Assembly: GCF_004193175.1 (NCBI RefSeq)
Contig: NZ_SAUH01000001.1
Location: 4,115,001-4,179,000 of the forward strand
Length of the DNA: 64,000 bases
Reading direction: 5' to 3'
Source of the DNA: Streptomyces sp. RFCAC02
GTDB lineage: Bacteria > Actinomycetota > Actinomycetes > Streptomycetales > Streptomycetaceae
The position numbers and the translations under genes were made by a program. A model generated the notes under the pieces. It did not search any database. It was not told the origin of the DNA and saw only the letters and a list, made by a program, of their open reading frames with translations. This document shows positions 8,669-17,307 of this stretch, in pieces. The stretch's first letter is position 1; each line of letters opens with the position of its first letter.

Positions 8669-8857
8669 TCCCCAAGCGACGGGTCCCGATGCCGCCCACC
8701 CGCGGGCGCGGCGTTCCGGCGGCGTGTCCGGCGTATCGATGCCGTACGGGAACACCCACGGCCTTCCGTTCGTTTGCCTCACTGCACTACCGTGCGTTCT
8801 TTGCCAACGCATTACTCTGGTAGTCAAGGCCGTGCCGTGCGGCCATGGAGGAGTGAG

Positions 8858-9739
8858 ATGAGGAGTAGCAACCCGGTCTTCACGCGTCGGGGGTTCAGTC
8901 GGGACGGCGGCTACGCCGGCTTCAACGCCGGACCGCAGCCGCAGACCGGGAATCCTTACGCGGGCGGCCCCAGCACCCCCTACGCGCAGCCGGGCAACCC
9001 GTATGCGCAGCCGGCCAACCCCTACGCCCAGCCGCAGGGCGCCCCCGCCGGCGGCCTCATGCCGCCGCAGGCGCCCGCGCGCCCCGGTGTGATGACGATC
9101 GACGCGGTCGTCTCCCGCACCGCCATCACCCTGGGCACGGTCGTCATCGCGGCGGCCGCCGCCTGGCTCACCGACATGCCGATCGGCCTCGGCGTCGTGT
9201 TCGCCCTGGTGGCCTTCGGGCTCGGCATGGTGCAGTCCTTCCGGCGCGAGGCGTCCCCGGCCCTGATCGTCGCCTACGCGGTCTTCGAGGGCCTGTTCCT
9301 CGGCACGATCAGCGCCGCCATCAACCAGTACGCGCCCGGCGCGGCGATGCAGGCCGTGATCGGCACCATGGCGGTCTTCGCCGCGGTGCTGTTCATGTAC
9401 AAGCAGCGGATCATCAAGGTCACGCAGCGCTTCACCCAGTTCGCCATCGCGGCGGGCCTCGGCTTCGTGGTCCTCTGCATGGTCAACGCGATCGCCGCCA
9501 TGATCGGCGGCGGTGACGGCCTGGGCCTGCGCTCCGGCCCGATCGGCATCGTGGTCGGCGTCATCGGCGTCGTGCTCGGCGCCTGCTTCCTCGCCCTCGA
9601 CTTCAAGATGGTCGAGGACGGCATCGCCTACGGCGCCCCCGAGAAGGAGGCGTGGCTCGCCGCCTTCGGGCTGACCCTCACCCTGGTGTGGATCTACCTG
9701 GAGTTCCTCCGGCTGATCGCCATCCTGCAAGGGGAATGA
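8858..9739 (+). CDS. Bax1-inhibitor / YccA-like membrane protein
   Basis: 293 residues. A Pro/Tyr/Gln-rich cytosolic N-terminus (about 20-85) with repeated NPYAQP units precedes seven predicted membrane helices (about 92-290), the layout of actinobacterial Bax inhibitor-1 family proteins. The start ATG at 8858 has GGAGGAG 7 nt upstream; the frame is open further upstream but overlaps bldA. The family includes calcium-leak and stress proteins, but the bacterial role is unsettled. The gene ends before a 21-bp perfect hairpin. Confidence 0.9.
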   Translation: MRSSNPVFTRRGFSRDGGYAGFNAGPQPQTGNPYAGGPSTPYAQPGNPYAQPANPYAQPQGAPAGGLMPPQAPARPGVMTIDAVVSRTAITLGTVVIAAAAAWLTDMPIGLGVVFALVAFGLGMVQSFRREASPALIVAYAVFEGLFLGTISAAINQYAPGAAMQAVIGTMAVFAAVLFMYKQRIIKVTQRFTQFAIAAGLGFVVLCMVNAIAAMIGGGDGLGLRSGPIGIVVGVIGVVLGACFLALDFKMVEDGIAYGAPEKEAWLAAFGLTLTLVWIYLEFLRLIAILQGE

Positions 9740-9777
9740 CCGGTGTGCCCGCGCGCGGGTACACCTCCGAACGAAGT

Positions 9778-9825
9778 GGCCGGGGACCCCGGCGGAAGGC
9801 ACGTCTTCCGCCGGGGTCCCCGGCC
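9778..9825. terminator. Perfect 21-bp stem hairpin between convergent genes
   Basis: Arms 9778-9798 and 9805-9825 are perfectly complementary over 21 bp with a 6-nt loop (GCACGT). It lies between the stop at 9739 and the convergent stop at 9845, so it can serve both strands. It is the longest perfect stem I saw in the window. Confidence 0.85.
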
Positions 9826-9844
9826 GTCGTGCGTCAGGGCGGCG

Positions 9845-10204
9845 TCACGGCGTGAACGAGCGCAGCAGCTCCAGGGCCGCGGCGAGGTCGCGCGCCGCCC
9901 GGGGGTCCGGCCCGGCGGCGCGCACGGCGTGCGCCAGGTCGTGACCCGCGACGGCCACCTGGTCCCCGACGACGTACAGGCCCTCGTCGGGCATCTCGCG
10001 CGGGGCAGCGCCGGGCCGCTCCAGTGCCTGCGCCCGGCGGGCCAGCTCACGGGCCAGTTCCAGGCCGCGCGCCGCGGCCCCGCGGCGCAGCGTGCTCTCC
10101 GGCAGGGTCCGCAGCCGGTCGGCGACCCGGTCGACGGCGGCGTCGAGCGCGTCGGCGCCCCCGTCCCCGGGGGCGCCGGCGGACGCGGAGGGTGTCTCCG
10201 TCAT
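9845..10204 (-). CDS. Conserved hypothetical protein
   Basis: 119 residues, soluble, with no signal peptide or membrane segment. An Ala/Gly-rich start is followed by a mostly helical alanine/arginine/leucine-rich body (LDAAVDRVADRLRTLPE, RGLELARELARRAQAL) and a DEGLYVVGDQVAVAGHDLAHA segment. The third-position GC bias supports coding. The start lies 12 nt from the stop of the upstream gene at 10217, so the two are probably cotranscribed leftwards. I do not recognise a named family. It could be a small partner of the membrane-anchored protein encoded before it. Confidence 0.75.
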   Translation of the reverse strand: MTETPSASAGAPGDGGADALDAAVDRVADRLRTLPESTLRRGAAARGLELARELARRAQALERPGAAPREMPDEGLYVVGDQVAVAGHDLAHAVRAAGPDPRAARDLAAALELLRSFTP

Positions 10205-10216
10205 GCGGTGTCCCGC

Positions 10217-11137
10217 CTAGTCGTTCTGCTCGTGCTCATTGAGGTACGAGGACGCCACCACGCGGTCGGCCAGCAGGTAGACGCTGTCGCTGCCGCAGGA
10301 GAACGTCAGGGCGTACGCGCCGGAGACGCCGGAGCCGCCCATGAGCACCGGCGGCTCCCCCGACCGCACGGCCTCCGACAGCCGGGCCGCGGCCTCCTGG
10401 TGGCTCGGCGAGAGGCACAGCGTGGTGCCGTCGGCGAAGAGGAAGACGTCCAGCGTCCCGAGCGGCCCGGGACGCACGTCCGCGAGCGGGGTGCGTGCCT
10501 CCGCGAGCCGCGTGAGCCGGTCCGCCGTGCGCCGGTGCTCCTCGCGGGCCGCGCGCTCGGCCGCCGCCGCGCGGTCCACCGGCTCGCCGGACAGCGTGTA
10601 GCCGGGGTGCGACGGGTGCCGCCTGCGGGCGGCCGCCAGCTCGGGGGACTCGCCGCCCTCCTGCGCCTCCCGGTCGTCGGGCTCGGCCGGGTCGTCCGCG
10701 GCGTCCGGCGCGTCCGCCGCCTGGCGCGGGATGAACGCGGCGCCGTCCCGGCCGCCGGGCAGCCCCGAGTCGCTCAGCAGGTAGCGCTCCAAAAGGGCGT
10801 CGAGCAGTTCCTCGTCGGCGCTCCCCGTCCCCTGCCCGATGGGGCCGCCGCCCGCGAGGAGCGTGCCGGTGGCCGTCGTGTCGCCCGCCTCGTGCTCCGC
10901 CCAGTACGCCCGCGCCTCGGCCAGCTCGCGCTCCCGCTCGTCGGCGAGCGCCGCCGCGACGGCTCGGCGGATCTCCTCGGGCGGCACCGGCCGGGCGCCC
11001 GGCACACGGCGGCCGGACAGCTCGGCGCGGAGCGCGGCGAGATCGGCCCGCAGACCGCGCGCGGTGATCAGGGCTCCCGCGCCCAGGGCCACGGCGGTGC
11101 CTGCGGCCACCAGCAGGATGACGGATATGGCGCTCAC
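10217..11137 (-). CDS. Hypothetical protein with a single N-terminal membrane anchor
   Basis: 306 residues from the GTG at 11137, chosen because a purine-rich GGGAG lies upstream and it places the membrane helix (about 3-25) at the N-terminus. A charged helical region (about 28-80, rich in ERELAEARAYWAEHEAG) is followed by an acidic Ala/Asp/Pro-rich linker (about 120-190) and a globular C-terminal part containing VFLFADGTTLCLSPSHQ. The C-terminal part looks like a small beta-rich domain. No family recognised; similar proteins are common in Streptomyces as I recall. It is likely in an operon with the 119-residue gene. Confidence 0.72.
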   Translation of the reverse strand: MSAISVILLVAAGTAVALGAGALITARGLRADLAALRAELSGRRVPGARPVPPEEIRRAVAAALADERERELAEARAYWAEHEAGDTTATGTLLAGGGPIGQGTGSADEELLDALLERYLLSDSGLPGGRDGAAFIPRQAADAPDAADDPAEPDDREAQEGGESPELAAARRRHPSHPGYTLSGEPVDRAAAAERAAREEHRRTADRLTRLAEARTPLADVRPGPLGTLDVFLFADGTTLCLSPSHQEAAARLSEAVRSGEPPVLMGGSGVSGAYALTFSCGSDSVYLLADRVVASSYLNEHEQND

Positions 11138-11289
11138 GGACTCGCTCCCAGTGCTCTTCAGTCCCTGACTTCTTATCCCAGGTTTCCGGGGCGGGGCCAC
11201 GGCGTGCAGTGCGGAACGTCATCGGACGGCCGGGACATTGGTCCATCCGCGCTCCCCGCCACCGCTGTGAGCTGCGCTTTTCTCCGTGC

Positions 11290-11314
11290 CCCCGGGATGC
11301 ATCACATCCCGGGG
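11290..11314. repeat. Perfect 10-bp hairpin in intergenic DNA
   Basis: CCCCGGGATG (11290-11299) and CATCCCGGGG (11305-11314) pair perfectly around a 5-nt loop, about 150 nt upstream of the minus-strand gene start at 11137. It could be the terminator of the lost thiolase gene. Confidence 0.55.
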
Positions 11315-11340
11315 CCGCTTCGGTATCGCCTGCATATACG

Positions 11341-11360
11341 GCGGTGACGTACGTCACCGC
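11341..11360. promoter_or_regulatory. Perfect 20-bp palindrome, candidate operator
   Basis: GCGGTGACGTACGTCACCGC is fully self-complementary with core TGACGTACGTCA and no loop, so it looks more like a dimer-binding DNA site than an RNA hairpin. It is 204 bp upstream of the GTG at 11137 and next to the thiolase remnant. The cognate regulator is unknown. Confidence 0.5.
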
Positions 11361-11393
11361 GGCCGGCCCCGACCGGTGCCGCGTCCGTGCGGG

Positions 11394-11519
11394 GGCCGTG
11401 CCCCTGCCCCCGCCGACCCGCACGGTCTCCCGACCGGGCTGCCTGTCGTGCCGCCGCAGCGCGTTGATCAGCGTAGTGCCGATGCGGGCGCCCGTCATGC
11501 CGAACGGGTGCACGAGCCC
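11394..11519 (-). pseudogene. Remnant of an acetyl-CoA acetyltransferase (thiolase) C-terminus
   Basis: On the minus strand the frame reads HPFGMTGARI, then TLINALRRHD, then ET followed by VGGGRG. This matches the conserved C-terminal thiolase block (GHPFGMTGARI...TLIN...LETMCVGGGQG) that carries an active-site His and, normally, the second catalytic Cys. Here the Cys of MCVGGG is replaced (VRVGGG), nothing thiolase-like is found on either side, and there is no full-length gene. About 42 codons survive. From memory, a thiolase gene sits at this position in S. coelicolor (SCO3079), so this looks like a decayed orthologue. The rest of 11138-11772 contains only the two palindromes and a small hairpin (11616-11640). 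Confidence 0.72.
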
Positions 11520-11615
11520 GGACGTGCCGGACCGACGCTTCCGGCGGCGGGACGACTGTCCCAGGAGCGCCGTCCGACCGCTGACGAGCGGCCGCCCGCC
11601 GCCGCGCCCGGGGAA

Positions 11616-11640
11616 GGCACCGGCAGGGTGAGCCGGTGCC
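11616..11640. terminator. Small hairpin downstream of the SGNH hydrolase
   Basis: GGCACCGG (11616-11623) pairs with CCGGTGCC (11633-11640) around a 9-nt loop, about 130 nt after the SGNH hydrolase stop on the minus strand. Confidence 0.4.
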
Positions 11641-11772
11641 CCCGGGAGCGGTTCCGCGTGCCCGCGCGCCGCCGGGGACCGGTGGCGGCGCCCCGGGGCC
11701 AGGACCGCCGTACGGTCCCGGGCGCGGGTCGATGGACGCGTTCGCGCGCGCCCGCCGCGGGCGGGGAAGGGC

Positions 11773-12834
11773 TCACGCGCCGCGGCCGTCGGCCCCGGTC
11801 TCCCCGGCGGCGCCCGACGGGCACCGGTCCGCCCCGTCCTCGGGCAGCCGCCGCCTGCGCCGCAGCCGCAGCAGCGCGAACGGCCGGTGCCGCCCCTCGC
11901 CGCCGTCGGCCGCGCTGACCTCCGTACCCCCCTCGGACGCGGCGCGCGCCGCGGCACGCTCCACCGGCAGCAGGCGCGCGCGCCGTGGCGGGAGCGCCGC
12001 CTCGTCCTCGCGCGGCCACACGCCGAGCGCGTCGCACAGCGTCGGCAGGATCGCCATGGCCGCCGTCGCGTACCCCTCCGCCGACGGGTGGTAGCGGTCC
12101 GGGCCGAACAGTTCCCGCGGGTGCGCGGCGAACTCGGGGCCGAGCAGCGCCCCCAGCGAGACCGTGCGCCCGCCCAGCTCGACCACCGCGATCGTCTGCG
12201 CAGCCGCCAACTGCCGGCACAGCCGCCGCGCGAGCCACCGCAGCGGCTGCGCCACCGGCTCGACCGAGCCGAGGTCGGGACAGGTGCCGACGACCACGGC
12301 GGAGCCCGCGGTCCGCAGCCGCGCCACCGCCTCCGTGAGGTGGGTGACCGAACGGGCGGGCGGGACACGGCCGGTGATGTCGTTGGCCCCGACGATGACG
12401 ACGCACACGTCCGGCACCGGAGCCCGGCCCGGCTCGGTCAGCAGCAGCGACACCTGCCGCTCCAGGTCCGACGAACGGGCGCCCGACAGCGCGACGTTGT
12501 GCAGCTCGACGGGGCGCTCGGCGACGGCCGCGAGCCCCGCCGCGAGCAGCGCGCCTGGCGTCTGCCCCGCGCGCCGTACGCCTTGCCCCGCGGCCGTCGA
12601 GTCGCCGAGCATGGCAAACCGCAGCGGCGGACCGGGCGCGGCGGCGAAGGCGGCGCCGTACAGGCCGTCGGCGACCGGTGGTTCGTCGTCCGCGCCACGG
12701 CTCAGCGCGTGCCGGGCGTACCGGACCTCGGTGAGCAGCAGTCCGACGGCCGCGCCCCCCAGCAGCCCGGCGCCGCCCCCGCCGTACGCCGCCGCGGTCG
12801 CGATCCTGCGTGCCACCCGCGCCCTTGACGACAT
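11773..12834 (-). CDS. SGNH/GDSL hydrolase with N-terminal membrane segment
   Basis: 353 residues from the ATG at 12834, preceded by TGAGG at 6 nt; a GTG 12 nt further upstream is possible. An N-terminal hydrophobic segment (about 12-36) acts as an anchor or signal. It is followed by block I MLGDSTAAGQG (nucleophile S79), block III GANDITG and a C-terminal DRYHPS carrying the catalytic Asp-x-x-His. These are the Ser-Gly-Asn-His landmarks of SGNH esterases. The C-terminal tail (about 300-353) is basic and low complexity. Similar genes lie next to cystathionine beta-synthase in streptomycetes. Substrate unknown: a lipid or acetylated polymer ester. Confidence 0.88.
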   Translation of the reverse strand: MSSRARVARRIATAAAYGGGGAGLLGGAAVGLLLTEVRYARHALSRGADDEPPVADGLYGAAFAAAPGPPLRFAMLGDSTAAGQGVRRAGQTPGALLAAGLAAVAERPVELHNVALSGARSSDLERQVSLLLTEPGRAPVPDVCVVIVGANDITGRVPPARSVTHLTEAVARLRTAGSAVVVGTCPDLGSVEPVAQPLRWLARRLCRQLAAAQTIAVVELGGRTVSLGALLGPEFAAHPRELFGPDRYHPSAEGYATAAMAILPTLCDALGVWPREDEAALPPRRARLLPVERAAARAASEGGTEVSAADGGEGRHRPFALLRLRRRRRLPEDGADRCPSGAAGETGADGRGA

Positions 12835-12977
12835 GGCAAGCCTCACGCCTCCTGTCCGTCCCGTCCGCATTCCTCACCTGTGTGGTTCCCACGGCGGGAC
12901 GCCGCGCAACGCAATAGGGTGCTCACGGTGGGGCGGACGAACCCGCCCACGCGCCCCGGACGTGCGGAGATACCCAG

Positions 12978-14360
12978 GTGCAGTATCACGAGTCGATGAT
13001 CGGACTGGTCGGCAACACCCCGCTGGTGAAGCTGAACACGGTGACGGCCGGCATCCAGGCCACCGTGCTGGCGAAGGTCGAGTACTTCAACCCCGGCGGT
13101 TCGGTGAAGGACCGCATCGCCCTGCGGATGATCGAGGCCGCCGAACGCTCCGGCGAACTGCGGCCCGGCGGCGTCATCGTCGAGCCCACCTCGGGCAACA
13201 CCGGCGTCGGCCTCGCCATCGTCGCCCAGCGCAAGGGCTACCGCTGCGTCTTCGTGTGCCCGGACAAGGTGTCCACCGACAAGATCAACGTGCTGCGCGC
13301 CTACGGCGCCGAGGTCGTCGTGTGCCCCACGGCCGTCGACCCCGAGCACCCCGACTCGTACTACAACGTCTCCGACCGCCTCGTCCGCGAGACCCCGGGG
13401 GCCTGGAAGCCCGACCAGTACAGCAACCCGAACAACCCCCTCTCCCACTACGAGACCACGGGCCCCGAGCTGTGGCGGCAGACGGACGGCCGCATCACCC
13501 ACTTCGTCGCCGGCGTCGGCACCGGCGGCACCATCAGCGGGACCGGCCGCTACCTCAAGGAGGTCAGCGGCGGCCGTGTGCGGATCGTCGGCGCCGACCC
13601 CGAGGGCTCGGTGTACTCCGGCGGTTCGGGGCGGCCCTACCTCGTGGAGGGCGTCGGCGAGGACTTCTGGCCGGAGGCGTACGACCGTTCCGTCACGGAC
13701 GAGATCGTCGCCGTGTCGGACAAGGACTCCTTCCGCATGACGCGCCGGCTGGCCCGCGAGGAGGGGCTGCTCGTCGGCGGCTCGTGCGGCATGGCCGTCG
13801 TCGGGGCGCTGGAGGTCGCGCGCCGCTGCGGTCCCGACGACGTGGTCGTCGTGCTGCTGCCGGACGGCGGCCGCGGCTATCTGAGCAAGATCTTCAACGA
13901 CGAGTGGATGGCCGACTACGGCTTCCTGGAGGGCGGCGAGCCGAGCGCGCGCGTCGGCGACGTGCTGCGCGCCAAGGAGGGCGACCTGCCGTCCCTCGTC
14001 CACATGCACCCGGACGAGACGGTCGGCGAGGCGATCGACGTGCTGCGCGAGTACGGCGTCTCGCAGATGCCGGTGGTGAAGCCGGGCGCCGGTCATCCGG
14101 ACGTCATGGCCGCCGAGATCGTCGGCTCGGTCGTGGAACGGGAGCTGCTCGACGCCCTGTTCACGCGGCGGGCGGCGCTGGACGACAAGCTGGAGCAGCA
14201 CCTCGCCGCGCCCCTGCCGCACGTGGGGTCGGGCGAGCCGATCGCCGACCTGATGCCGGTCCTGCAGGACGCCGACGCCGCCGTCGTGCTCGTGGACGGC
14301 AGGCCGACGGGCGTCGTCAGCCGGCAGGACCTGCTGGCGTTCCTCGCCGGGGGGCACTGA
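12978..14360 (+). CDS. Cystathionine beta-synthase
   Basis: 460 residues. PLP-dependent fold II domain (about 1-330) with the Schiff-base lysine K44 in NPGGSVKDR, the substrate loop TSGNTG (71-76) and the phosphate-binding GTGGT near 178; then a pair of CBS domains (about 335-460). It condenses homocysteine and serine to cystathionine in reverse transsulfuration; the C-terminal CBS pair separates it from plain cysteine synthases. GTG start at 12978. A TAGGGT box at 12915-12920 lies about 55 nt upstream and could be the -10. It ends in a convergent hairpin. Confidence 0.93.
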   Translation: MQYHESMIGLVGNTPLVKLNTVTAGIQATVLAKVEYFNPGGSVKDRIALRMIEAAERSGELRPGGVIVEPTSGNTGVGLAIVAQRKGYRCVFVCPDKVSTDKINVLRAYGAEVVVCPTAVDPEHPDSYYNVSDRLVRETPGAWKPDQYSNPNNPLSHYETTGPELWRQTDGRITHFVAGVGTGGTISGTGRYLKEVSGGRVRIVGADPEGSVYSGGSGRPYLVEGVGEDFWPEAYDRSVTDEIVAVSDKDSFRMTRRLAREEGLLVGGSCGMAVVGALEVARRCGPDDVVVVLLPDGGRGYLSKIFNDEWMADYGFLEGGEPSARVGDVLRAKEGDLPSLVHMHPDETVGEAIDVLREYGVSQMPVVKPGAGHPDVMAAEIVGSVVERELLDALFTRRAALDDKLEQHLAAPLPHVGSGEPIADLMPVLQDADAAVVLVDGRPTGVVSRQDLLAFLAGGH

Positions 14361-14522
14361 CCCGCGCGGGACGGGCAGGGGATCCCGAAGTGTCACGGCC
14401 GGGCAACGCGTCGTTAACACCGGTCCTGCACAGTGGTCGGTGTCGGCACCAAGGACCTCCGGAGCGGCTCCCGGACCTCCCTGGTCGCCCGGACGCCAGG
14501 CCCCGACCCGGCCGGCGTCCTC

Positions 14523-14579
14523 GCGGGGACCGCCGTCGTCCCGCCCCTGGCGCTCGCGCCGGGGTGCGGCGGTCCCCGC
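14523..14579. terminator. Nested bidirectional hairpin
   Basis: Outer arms 14523-14535 and 14567-14579 match over 13 bp and enclose an inner GC stem. It lies between convergent cystathionine beta-synthase and the small membrane protein gene. Confidence 0.7.
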
Positions 14580-14615
14580 CGTCTCCTCCTCCCCGCCGCG
14601 GTGCCGGGGCGCCGG

Positions 14616-15023
14616 TCAGTTCTGCGGGGGGTGACGGCGGTCGCGGCGCAGGACGTAGAACCCGTTGACCGCCACGATGCCCGCCCAGCACGTCAGCAGG
14701 CCGTTCAGCCCGGAGTTCGCCGCGGCGATCGCCGACAGCGGGATCGCGAGCACGAGGGAGATCGCCGCCAGGACGAACTCGGACCCCGGCCCCCGGTACT
14801 GGTCCGGCGTCTGCGGCCGGCCGCCCCGCGCGATCACCATCTGCTGCTCCGCGAGCTGACGCCGGACCCGCTTGTCCACCGTCGCGTCGACACGCTGCTC
14901 CACCTTCTCCAGGAACCCGTCCACCAACTCCGCCTCGTACGCCTCGCCCAGTTCCTTGCGGGTCTGGAGCGCTGCGTCCAGGTCGGTGCGGAGATCGGGA
15001 TCGCGGTCACTGCCACTCGTCAT
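14616..15023 (-). CDS. Small two-helix membrane protein, hypothetical
   Basis: 135 residues from the ATG at 15023 (an earlier in-frame start has no better ribosome site). The N-terminal half is charged and helical, likely coiled coil (LDAALQTRKELGEAYEAELV, then EKVEQRVDATVDKRVRRQL). The C-terminal half has two membrane helices (about 80-98 and 103-122) followed by a basic tail. No enzymatic motif is visible. It looks like a conserved streptomycete integral membrane protein of unknown function. It is divergent from the hydrolase at 15167 and convergent with cystathionine beta-synthase. Confidence 0.8.
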   Translation of the reverse strand: MTSGSDRDPDLRTDLDAALQTRKELGEAYEAELVDGFLEKVEQRVDATVDKRVRRQLAEQQMVIARGGRPQTPDQYRGPGSEFVLAAISLVLAIPLSAIAAANSGLNGLLTCWAGIVAVNGFYVLRRDRRHPPQN

Positions 15024-15166
15024 ACGGCCAACGCTACGGTGGCCCGCCACCCCTGCACACGGGGGCTAGCCCCCCTTCCCATGGAGGTGTTCCCCGCACC
15101 ACGGGCCGCGGCGGGCGGTGTGCCACCATCCACGGCGGAACCACGACCACGGGGGAGAGGCACACC

Positions 15167-15985
15167 ATGCTCCGCGCGACCGCGTCCGACGGCTGCCGCA
15201 TCGCGTACCGGACGGAGGGCGAGGGACCGCCGCTCGTCCTGCTCGCCGGGCAGGCCAACAGCCACCACTGGTGGGACTCGGTCCGCCGCGACTTCCACAC
15301 CGCCCGCAGCACGATCGTCCTCGACTACCGGGGCACGGGCGACAGCGACAAGCCCCGCGACCCGTACAGCACCGAGGGCTTCGCGGACGACGTGATCGCC
15401 GTCCTCGACGATCTCGGCGTCGAGCGCGCCGACGTGTACGGCACGTCGATGGGCGGCCGGGTCGCGCAGTGGGTCGCCGTACGGCACCCCGGGCGCGTCC
15501 GCCGGCTGGTCCTCGGCTGCACGACGCCGGGCGGCCCGCACAGCGTGCCGCGCGACGCGGCCATCAGCCGTTCCCTGGCCGCCGCGAGCCCGCACGAGGC
15601 CGCCCGCATCCTCGCCGACCTCATGTACACGCCGGGCTGGCGCGCGGCCCACCCCGGCCCGTACGGGACGCTGGGCGACCCGGGCATGCCGCTGTACGCG
15701 CGCCGCCGGCACTTCACGGCCAGCGAGCGGCACGACGCGTGGGACGCCCTGCCGCGCGTCACGGCGCCCACCCTCGTCCTGCACGGGACGGACGACACGT
15801 TCAACCCGGCGGCGAACGCCCCGCTGCTCGCCGGCCGCATCCCCGGCGCGGTCCTGCATCTCGTGGCGGGCGCGCGGCACGCGTACTTCGAGGAACGGCG
15901 GGACGAGGTGAACCCGTTGGTGCTTGACTTCCTCGACGCCGCGACAGGCGGCCAGGGAGGCGGCGATGACCGAGAACGTGCGTGA
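15167..15985 (+). CDS. Alpha/beta hydrolase
   Basis: 272 residues with the alpha/beta fold order: oxyanion region LLAGQANSHHWWD (about 24-36), nucleophile elbow GTSMGG (Ser near 96), acidic residue in LVLHGTDDTFNP (about 205-215) and the catalytic His in GARHAYF (about 237). No signal peptide, so cytoplasmic. Such proteins include esterases, lactonases and haloperoxidase-like enzymes; the substrate cannot be told. The 3' end overlaps the following MFS gene by 20 nt, implying co-expression, perhaps to hydrolyse and expel one compound. Confidence 0.9.
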   Translation: MLRATASDGCRIAYRTEGEGPPLVLLAGQANSHHWWDSVRRDFHTARSTIVLDYRGTGDSDKPRDPYSTEGFADDVIAVLDDLGVERADVYGTSMGGRVAQWVAVRHPGRVRRLVLGCTTPGGPHSVPRDAAISRSLAAASPHEAARILADLMYTPGWRAAHPGPYGTLGDPGMPLYARRRHFTASERHDAWDALPRVTAPTLVLHGTDDTFNPAANAPLLAGRIPGAVLHLVAGARHAYFEERRDEVNPLVLDFLDAATGGQGGGDDRERA

Positions 15986-17291
15986 CACCCCGGTGGACGG
16001 CACCCTGCCGGAGACCGTGCGGGTCCCGGCGGCGGGCGGCGGCGGGCTCGGCTCCCGCTTCCTGCGGCTGTGGGCCGCCGGCACCGTCGCGAACCTCGGC
16101 CAGGGCGCCACCGCTGTCGCGCTGCCGTGGCTCGCCGCGACCCTGACCCGCGACGCCCTCGCCATCGCGCTGGTCGGCGTCGCGATCCGCCTGCCGTGGC
16201 TGCTGTTCAGCCTCCCGGCGGGCATGCTCGCCGACCGTCTCGACCGCCGCCGCATCATGCTGGCGATGGCCGCCGTCCGCGCGCTGGCCGTCGGCGCCAT
16301 CGCCGCACTGGTCGCCGCCGACGCCATGTCGCTGCCCCTGCTGTACGCCTGCGCGCTGCTGCTGGGCTTCACCGAGGTGCTCTTCGACAACACCTCGCAG
16401 GTCCTGCTGCCGGCCGTCGTGGACCGCGCCCGGCTGGCCGCCGCCAACGGCCGGCTGATGGCGGGGCAGATCGTCACCGAGGACTTCTTCGCGAAGCCGG
16501 TCGCCGGTGTGCTGCTCGGCGTGGCCCTCGCCCTGCCGTTCGCCTTCGACGCCGCGACGGCCGCCGTCGCCGCCGTGCTGCTGCTGACCCTGCGCGGCGG
16601 CTTCCGGGCCGGCGGCACGGGCGTCCCCGCCGCCCGGCGGTCGGCGCGCGCCGAGATCGCGGAGGGTGTCCGGTGGCTGTGGCGGCACCCGCTGCTGCGC
16701 CCGCTCGCCGTCTCCCTGGCCGTCTTCAACATGGCGGGCGCGGGCGTCGCCGCCGTCCAGGTCCTCTACGCGCGGGAGATCCTCGGCCTCGGCTCGCTCG
16801 GTTTCGCCGTCCTCACCTCGGCCGGCGGCGTGGGCGGGCTGCTGGGCGGGCTGTTCGCGAGCCGGGTGACGCGGCGGATCGGGATGGCGCGGTCGCTGTT
16901 CGCGCTGCTCGGCGTCGAGGCCGCTGTGTACGCGACGGCCGCGGTCGTCTCGGACGCCTGGCCGGTCGCCGTGATGACGGGCGTGTCGGGCTTCGGCGTC
17001 GTCATGTGGAACGTCGTCACGGTCTCGCTGCGGCAGACGCTGATCCCCGACCACCTCCTCGGCCGGGTCAACAGCGTCTACCGCCTCCTCGGCTGGGGCA
17101 CCATGCCCCTCGGCATGGCGGCGGCCGGTGTGCTCGTGGGGGCGGTCGAGGCGTTCGCCGGGCGCGAGGCGGGACTGCGGGCGCCGTACGCCGTCACGCT
17201 CGCCGCGGTCGCCGTACTCGCGCTCTACATGCGGCGCCACCTGCGGCAGCGGTCGATCGACGCGGCCCTGGCCGGGGCGGGCGGCGCCTGA
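15966..17291 (+). CDS. Major facilitator superfamily efflux transporter
   Basis: 441 residues with a polar N-terminal tail (1-35) and about 12 membrane helices. The loop between helices 2 and 3 is AGMLADRLDRRRIML, the MFS signature. The architecture is that of the enterobactin-exporter/tetracycline-like MFS_3 family, proton-driven drug or siderophore exporters. The ATG at 15966 was chosen over the longer frame because GGGAGGCG lies just before it; it overlaps the hydrolase end. Substrate unknown. Confidence 0.9.
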   Translation: MTENVRDTPVDGTLPETVRVPAAGGGGLGSRFLRLWAAGTVANLGQGATAVALPWLAATLTRDALAIALVGVAIRLPWLLFSLPAGMLADRLDRRRIMLAMAAVRALAVGAIAALVAADAMSLPLLYACALLLGFTEVLFDNTSQVLLPAVVDRARLAAANGRLMAGQIVTEDFFAKPVAGVLLGVALALPFAFDAATAAVAAVLLLTLRGGFRAGGTGVPAARRSARAEIAEGVRWLWRHPLLRPLAVSLAVFNMAGAGVAAVQVLYAREILGLGSLGFAVLTSAGGVGGLLGGLFASRVTRRIGMARSLFALLGVEAAVYATAAVVSDAWPVAVMTGVSGFGVVMWNVVTVSLRQTLIPDHLLGRVNSVYRLLGWGTMPLGMAAAGVLVGAVEAFAGREAGLRAPYAVTLAAVAVLALYMRRHLRQRSIDAALAGAGGA

Positions 17292-17307
17292 GCCGGAGCG
17301 GGGCCGG

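Noticed and set aside
8561..8857. Upstream extension of the Bax1-inhibitor frame
   Set aside because: It would run through the bldA tRNA gene; the ATG at 8858 has a strong Shine-Dalgarno sequence.
11209..11631. 140-codon plus-strand frame in the gap before the SGNH hydrolase
   Set aside because: No ribosome site, unlike-protein composition, and it is antisense to the thiolase remnant.
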